Assembly: GCA_030039825.1 (NCBI GenBank)
Contig: JASHUV010000031.1
Coordinates: 1-10,150, forward strand
Length of the DNA: 10,150 nucleotides
Origin: Thermoplasmata archaeon
GTDB taxonomy: Archaea; Thermoplasmatota; Thermoplasmata; Lutacidiplasmatales; UBA184
Direction of reading: 5' to 3'
A program made the translations under genes and the position numbers. The number at the start of each line of letters is the position of its first letter. Within the stretch, counting starts at the first letter, position 1. The notes beneath the pieces are model-generated. The model did not search any database. It had not been told where the DNA came from and was given only the letters and a program-made list of their open reading frames with translations. Shown one piece after another: positions 7,638 to 10,150 of this stretch.

Positions 7638-7713
7638 GACCGCCTCGCCCGCGGGACCTGGGGCTCCTCAGCACGGCCGGGGGCGGCGGGGATCCGGGTC
7701 CGGCGGGCCCGGT

Positions 7714-7726
7714 GAAACGCATAAAG
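7714..7726 (+). promoter_or_regulatory. Probable BRE/TATA promoter of the thermopsin gene (leaderless)
   Basis: GAAACGCATAAAG is the clearest AT-rich island in this intergenic region. ATAAA occupies 7721-7725, that is 26-30 bases before the A of ATG 7751. This is the distance expected between an archaeal TATA box and a start site at or very near the ATG. The purine-rich GAAAC just before it is in the BRE position. No Shine-Dalgarno sequence lies before 7751, which agrees with a leaderless mRNA. Read on the minus strand the island is CTTTATGCGTTTC, so some divergent activity is possible. Confidence 0.6.
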
Positions 7727-7750
7727 CCCGATGGCTCTCGCCTCGCCCGC

Positions 7751-10150
7751 ATGTCGGCCCGGCGAGCGTTCTGGGTGGGTCTTCTGATCGCGTCGACCGT
7801 GCTTTCTCTGGGCAGCGGGCTCGGCTCCGCCCATCCTGTCGGGGCGCCCGCGGGGCCGGTCCTCGCCTCCCCGGACGTGCCGTTCTCGGCTCCCTCGTTG
7901 GCGCCCGCCGGGACCGCGGGCCGGACCGACTCCCTGCCCGGCGGATCCGCCGGGAACGGAACGGGCGCCGCGTCGGGCTCGCAGGCCCCGAGCCTCTCCG
8001 CTCGGGCCGCTCAGGAGAAGGCGATCCTGGCGCAGGCGAAGTCCGACGGCCTCCCCCTCACCGCGGTCTCGCTGCCGAACTTCCTCGGAACGGCGGCGGT
8101 GACGAACGGGGTCGTCGGCCCGATCGATCCGGTCGCGCCGGCCCCGATGGGGATCGGCGCCTTCGGCGTTCTCAACACGACCGGCACCCCGACGCCCTAC
8201 ACGATCGAGACCTCGAGCTGGGAGGGGAGCATCTCGATCGGGTCCGTGAACACGTTCTGGCTCGACAACGACGGCGCGGTGTCGACGGCCGGCACGAACA
8301 ACACCTTCGGCGTCCAGTTGAACGCCATCACCAACGACACCACCGTGGGCGACACGAGCACGGGAGCGTTCTGGGCGCAGAACGTGTTCTATTGGAACAT
8401 CGTCCCGGGATCGATCACCTTCCTCGACAACATCTGGAACTTCTCCTCGCCGTCGGAGACGCTCACCGCCGGCACGATCGCCGCCGGCAACGGGACCCCG
8501 GTCTATCCGACGTTCTACTACGACTTCGGACCGACGATCTCGGTGAGCCTTCCGGTGACGGTCCACCTCTATCTCAATTCGAGCACCACCGACGACCCCT
8601 CGAACGGCGTCGGCTACTCGACCGTCCGGTTCGGCTACGACGTCGTCGATGCGGCCACGGGCGCGGTGGAGGCGAGCGGTGTCTACGACACGGTGATGTT
8701 CAACTCCTCCCTCCCCGACGCCTCGGTACCGGCCTCGCCGTTCCTCGTCGACGGCTCGCAGCTCACGCCGACGGGCTTCCTCCCGTACGACGCCGAGCTC
8801 ATGATCGGCGGCCCCGGCGGCGGTACGACCACCTCCGTCTACGGCATCGATGCCACCGAGAGCTTGCAGTACTGGCAGCCCGCCTCCGGGGGCGCCGGAC
8901 ACGGTTTCGGCCCGGCGGGGCGCTCGAGGAGCACCGGACGCTACGTGAACCCGGAATCGGCCTGGAACGAGGGCGGCGACACCGGGGAGACCTCCGAGGG
9001 GATCGCCGAGACGTACACGACGCCCGGCACGGTCAGCGTCACGGCCGGGCCGTCGATCCCCGCGCCGCTCTGGAACGCCACCCCCGGCGGCAACGCCGGC
9101 CAGGCGACGTTCTCCGGGACCCTCTCCCCGACGAACGCGTTCGTCTTCTTCGACCCGGGTAAGAGCACCGCGTCGACCTCCTCGGCCTGGGCGCCGACCC
9201 AGACCGCGAGCCATGTCCGGTTCGTCCTACCGCCCGGGACCTATACCGTCACGGCGATGCTGAGCGACTACCGGCCCGTGGTGACGACGGTCACCGGTCG
9301 GTCGGGGGGCACGACCTCGATCCCGCTCTCGCTGGCCCGGGACGCGCTCGAGGGGGTCTACACCCCCCTCGTCGCCTGGGACAACGCCCAGCTCGCGGCG
9401 ATCTCCTCCGGCGGGCGCGGCACGAGCGCGAGCCCGTACGTCCTCGTCAACAACGCGCCCCCGGGCGGTGCCGGCCTCGACCCGGACTTCGGGGAGGCGA
9501 ACGACTACCTGTACCCCGTCTTCCCGGGACTTCTCCTCGCCGGCACGACGGCAAGCGTCGACGTCGTCGACCCCTCGTTGTTCGGCGTGACCTACGCCGC
9601 CGTCTACGGGCTGGGGCTCGAGGCGCTCGGCCTGCCGTCCACGAACCACCTCCAGTTCGAGCTCTTCGACGCCTCCGACGTCTCGATCTGGGGGGCGCGA
9701 GGGATCACCGGGTGGTTCTACTACGGCGACCCGGGCCCGACCGGGTTCCTCCCGCTCGCGAACCTCGTCATCTGGGACGGCGCCCACGACCTCGTGGGCG
9801 ACAGCACGTTCGTGAGCCAGGGGAGCTCGCTCCTCCTCGCCGGGGCCGACCCGACCGTCCCGACGGGCAACGTCGTCTGGGGGAACACCTTCGAGAACTC
9901 GACCGATCTCTCCGCCACGATGTACCCGGGGGACGGGATCTCGAACGGTCCCCCGATCGCGATCTTCGCCTTCGAGGGCGGCGACCTCCTCTACGACAAC
10001 CTCGTGGACACGTCGATCACGTCGTACGCCCCGGACACGAACCTGTTTACCGGGTCCGCCCAGACGAACCTCGAGAACTGGAATCTCTCGATGGTCGAGC
10101 CGAGCTCCTGGTCGACCTCCTTCAACGGCCACACGCTCACCGGGACAATC
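7751..10150 (+). CDS. Thermopsin-family acid protease (peptidase A5) precursor with PEGA-like and beta-helix-like C-terminal regions (3'-truncated by window edge)
   Basis: The frame is open from ATG 7751 to the last base, 800 codons with no stop. A signal peptide is clear: RR at 4-5, hydrophobic residues 6-20, likely cleavage after GSA27. A Gly/Ser/Pro-rich propeptide-like stretch runs to about 70. The peptidase region spans about 85-445, with PAPMGIGAFGV (131-141), WAQNVFYWN (208-216), SAWNEGGDTGETSEG (403-417) and GPSIPAPLWN (433-442), which I recognise as thermopsin-family landmarks. Thermopsins are secreted archaeal endopeptidases active at low pH and often high temperature. Residues about 453-530 (LPPGTYTV...DYRP) resemble a PEGA/carboxypeptidase-regulatory-like beta domain. 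Residues about 537-800 contain repeats such as NVVWGNTFENS that resemble a NosD-type parallel beta-helix. A basic Gly/Arg-rich insert at 378-397 precedes the DTGET motif. It probably digests extracellular protein or processes the envelope. The missing end may hold a membrane anchor. The start is supported by the promoter at 7714-7726. Confidence 0.87.
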   Translation, partial: MSARRAFWVGLLIASTVLSLGSGLGSAHPVGAPAGPVLASPDVPFSAPSLAPAGTAGRTDSLPGGSAGNGTGAASGSQAPSLSARAAQEKAILAQAKSDGLPLTAVSLPNFLGTAAVTNGVVGPIDPVAPAPMGIGAFGVLNTTGTPTPYTIETSSWEGSISIGSVNTFWLDNDGAVSTAGTNNTFGVQLNAITNDTTVGDTSTGAFWAQNVFYWNIVPGSITFLDNIWNFSSPSETLTAGTIAAGNGTPVYPTFYYDFGPTISVSLPVTVHLYLNSSTTDDPSNGVGYSTVRFGYDVVDAATGAVEASGVYDTVMFNSSLPDASVPASPFLVDGSQLTPTGFLPYDAELMIGGPGGGTTTSVYGIDATESLQYWQPASGGAGHGFGPAGRSRSTGRYVNPESAWNEGGDTGETSEGIAETYTTPGTVSVTAGPSIPAPLWNATPGGNAGQATFSGTLSPTNAFVFFDPGKSTASTSSAWAPTQTASHVRFVLPPGTYTVTAMLSDYRPVVTTVTGRSGGTTSIPLSLARDALEGVYTPLVAWDNAQLAAISSGGRGTSASPYVLVNNAPPGGAGLDPDFGEANDYLYPVFPGLLLAGTTASVDVVDPSLFGVTYAAVYGLGLEALGLPSTNHLQFELFDASDVSIWGARGITGWFYYGDPGPTGFLPLANLVIWDGAHDLVGDSTFVSQGSSLLLAGADPTVPTGNVVWGNTFENSTDLSATMYPGDGISNGPPIAIFAFEGGDLLYDNLVDTSITSYAPDTNLFTGSAQTNLENWNLSMVEPSSWSTSFNGHTLTGTI

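Larger units (their letters stand above)
7576..7750. other. Divergent intergenic region between the hotdog and thermopsin genes
   Basis: This gap separates the minus-strand hotdog gene from the plus-strand thermopsin gene and holds the promoters of both. The AT-rich island at 7714-7726 serves the thermopsin gene, and a weaker minus-strand box lies near 7627-7637. The minus-strand frame stays open through the gap up to ATG 7752, but its translation is a Pro/Gly/Arg-rich string without family resemblance. Nothing else was recognised. Confidence 0.5.

Noticed and set aside
7731..7733. ATG at 7731 as an alternative thermopsin start
   Set aside because: It is out of frame with the thermopsin reading frame and would not give the signal peptide.
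7600..7752. N-terminal extension of the hotdog protein from ATG 7752
   Set aside because: It would overlap the divergent thermopsin start codon and its promoter. The 51 extra residues are Pro/Gly/Arg-rich, unlike the compact N-terminus usual for this family.
7237..9162. 641-codon plus-strand frame overlapping the hotdog and thermopsin genes
   Set aside because: It reads across a divergent promoter region and two genes with recognisable products, and its own translation has only charged, repetitive sequence.
6947..9214. Upstream extension of the YVTN/PKD frame to an ATG at 9214 (total 1819 codons)
   Set aside because: The extra 756 codons are low-complexity Arg/Gly sequence crossing the hotdog gene and the antisense of thermopsin. 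A clean signal peptide begins at 6946.
9227..10132. 301-codon minus-strand frame opposite the thermopsin C-terminal part
   Set aside because: It is an antisense shadow with Val/Arg/Glu/Asp-rich composition. The plus-strand frame continues without a stop and shows beta-helix-like repeats.

Overview
The window is very GC-rich, with G/C at most third codon positions, and is densely packed with four genes. Three encode very large secreted or membrane-anchored proteins rich in N-x-S/T glycosylation sequons, and the fourth encodes a small hotdog-fold protein. A thermopsin-type (peptidase A5) gene preceded by an AT-rich box at the right distance for a leaderless archaeal transcript, together with YVTN/PKD and kelch surface proteins carrying C-terminal anchors, points to an archaeon. 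A GC-rich member of the Thermoplasmatota is the best guess. This assignment is inferred from gene content only; there is no rRNA or other phylogenetic marker here.

Layout. (1) Positions 1-3798, + strand: the 3' part of a giant surface protein. It has six visible kelch repeats, an Ig/PKD-like module, a long unrecognised beta-rich region, a probable second propeller and a C-terminal membrane anchor. Its start lies before the window. (2) Positions 3755-6946, - strand: a complete 1063-residue surface protein. It has a signal peptide, fourteen YVTN-like propeller motifs, an Ig-like module paralogous to the one in gene 1, two PKD domains, a transmembrane anchor and an RRRR stop-transfer. Genes 1 and 2 converge and overlap tail-to-tail by 44 bp. 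The overlap is itself an imperfect palindrome bounded exactly by the two TAG stops. (3) Positions 7000-7575 (alternative start 7599), - strand: a PaaI-like hotdog thioesterase-family protein with substitutions at the usual active-site positions and an Arg/Gly-rich tail. (4) Position 7751 to the right edge, + strand: a thermopsin-family acid protease precursor fused to a PEGA-like and a beta-helix-like region. It is still open at the window end (800 residues visible).

Genes 1, 2 and 4 look like part of a cell-envelope or extracellular toolkit: two displayed, adhesin-like repeat proteins next to a secreted acid-stable protease. Gene 3 is probably an unrelated metabolic or housekeeping gene. No tRNA, rRNA, CRISPR array, insertion sequence or integrase was seen. 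No gene-free stretch exceeds 300 bases; the only intergenic gaps are 6947-6999 and about 7576-7750. The most distinctive sequence signal is the palindromic convergent gene overlap at 3754-3799, which makes two different proteins end in nearly the same peptide.
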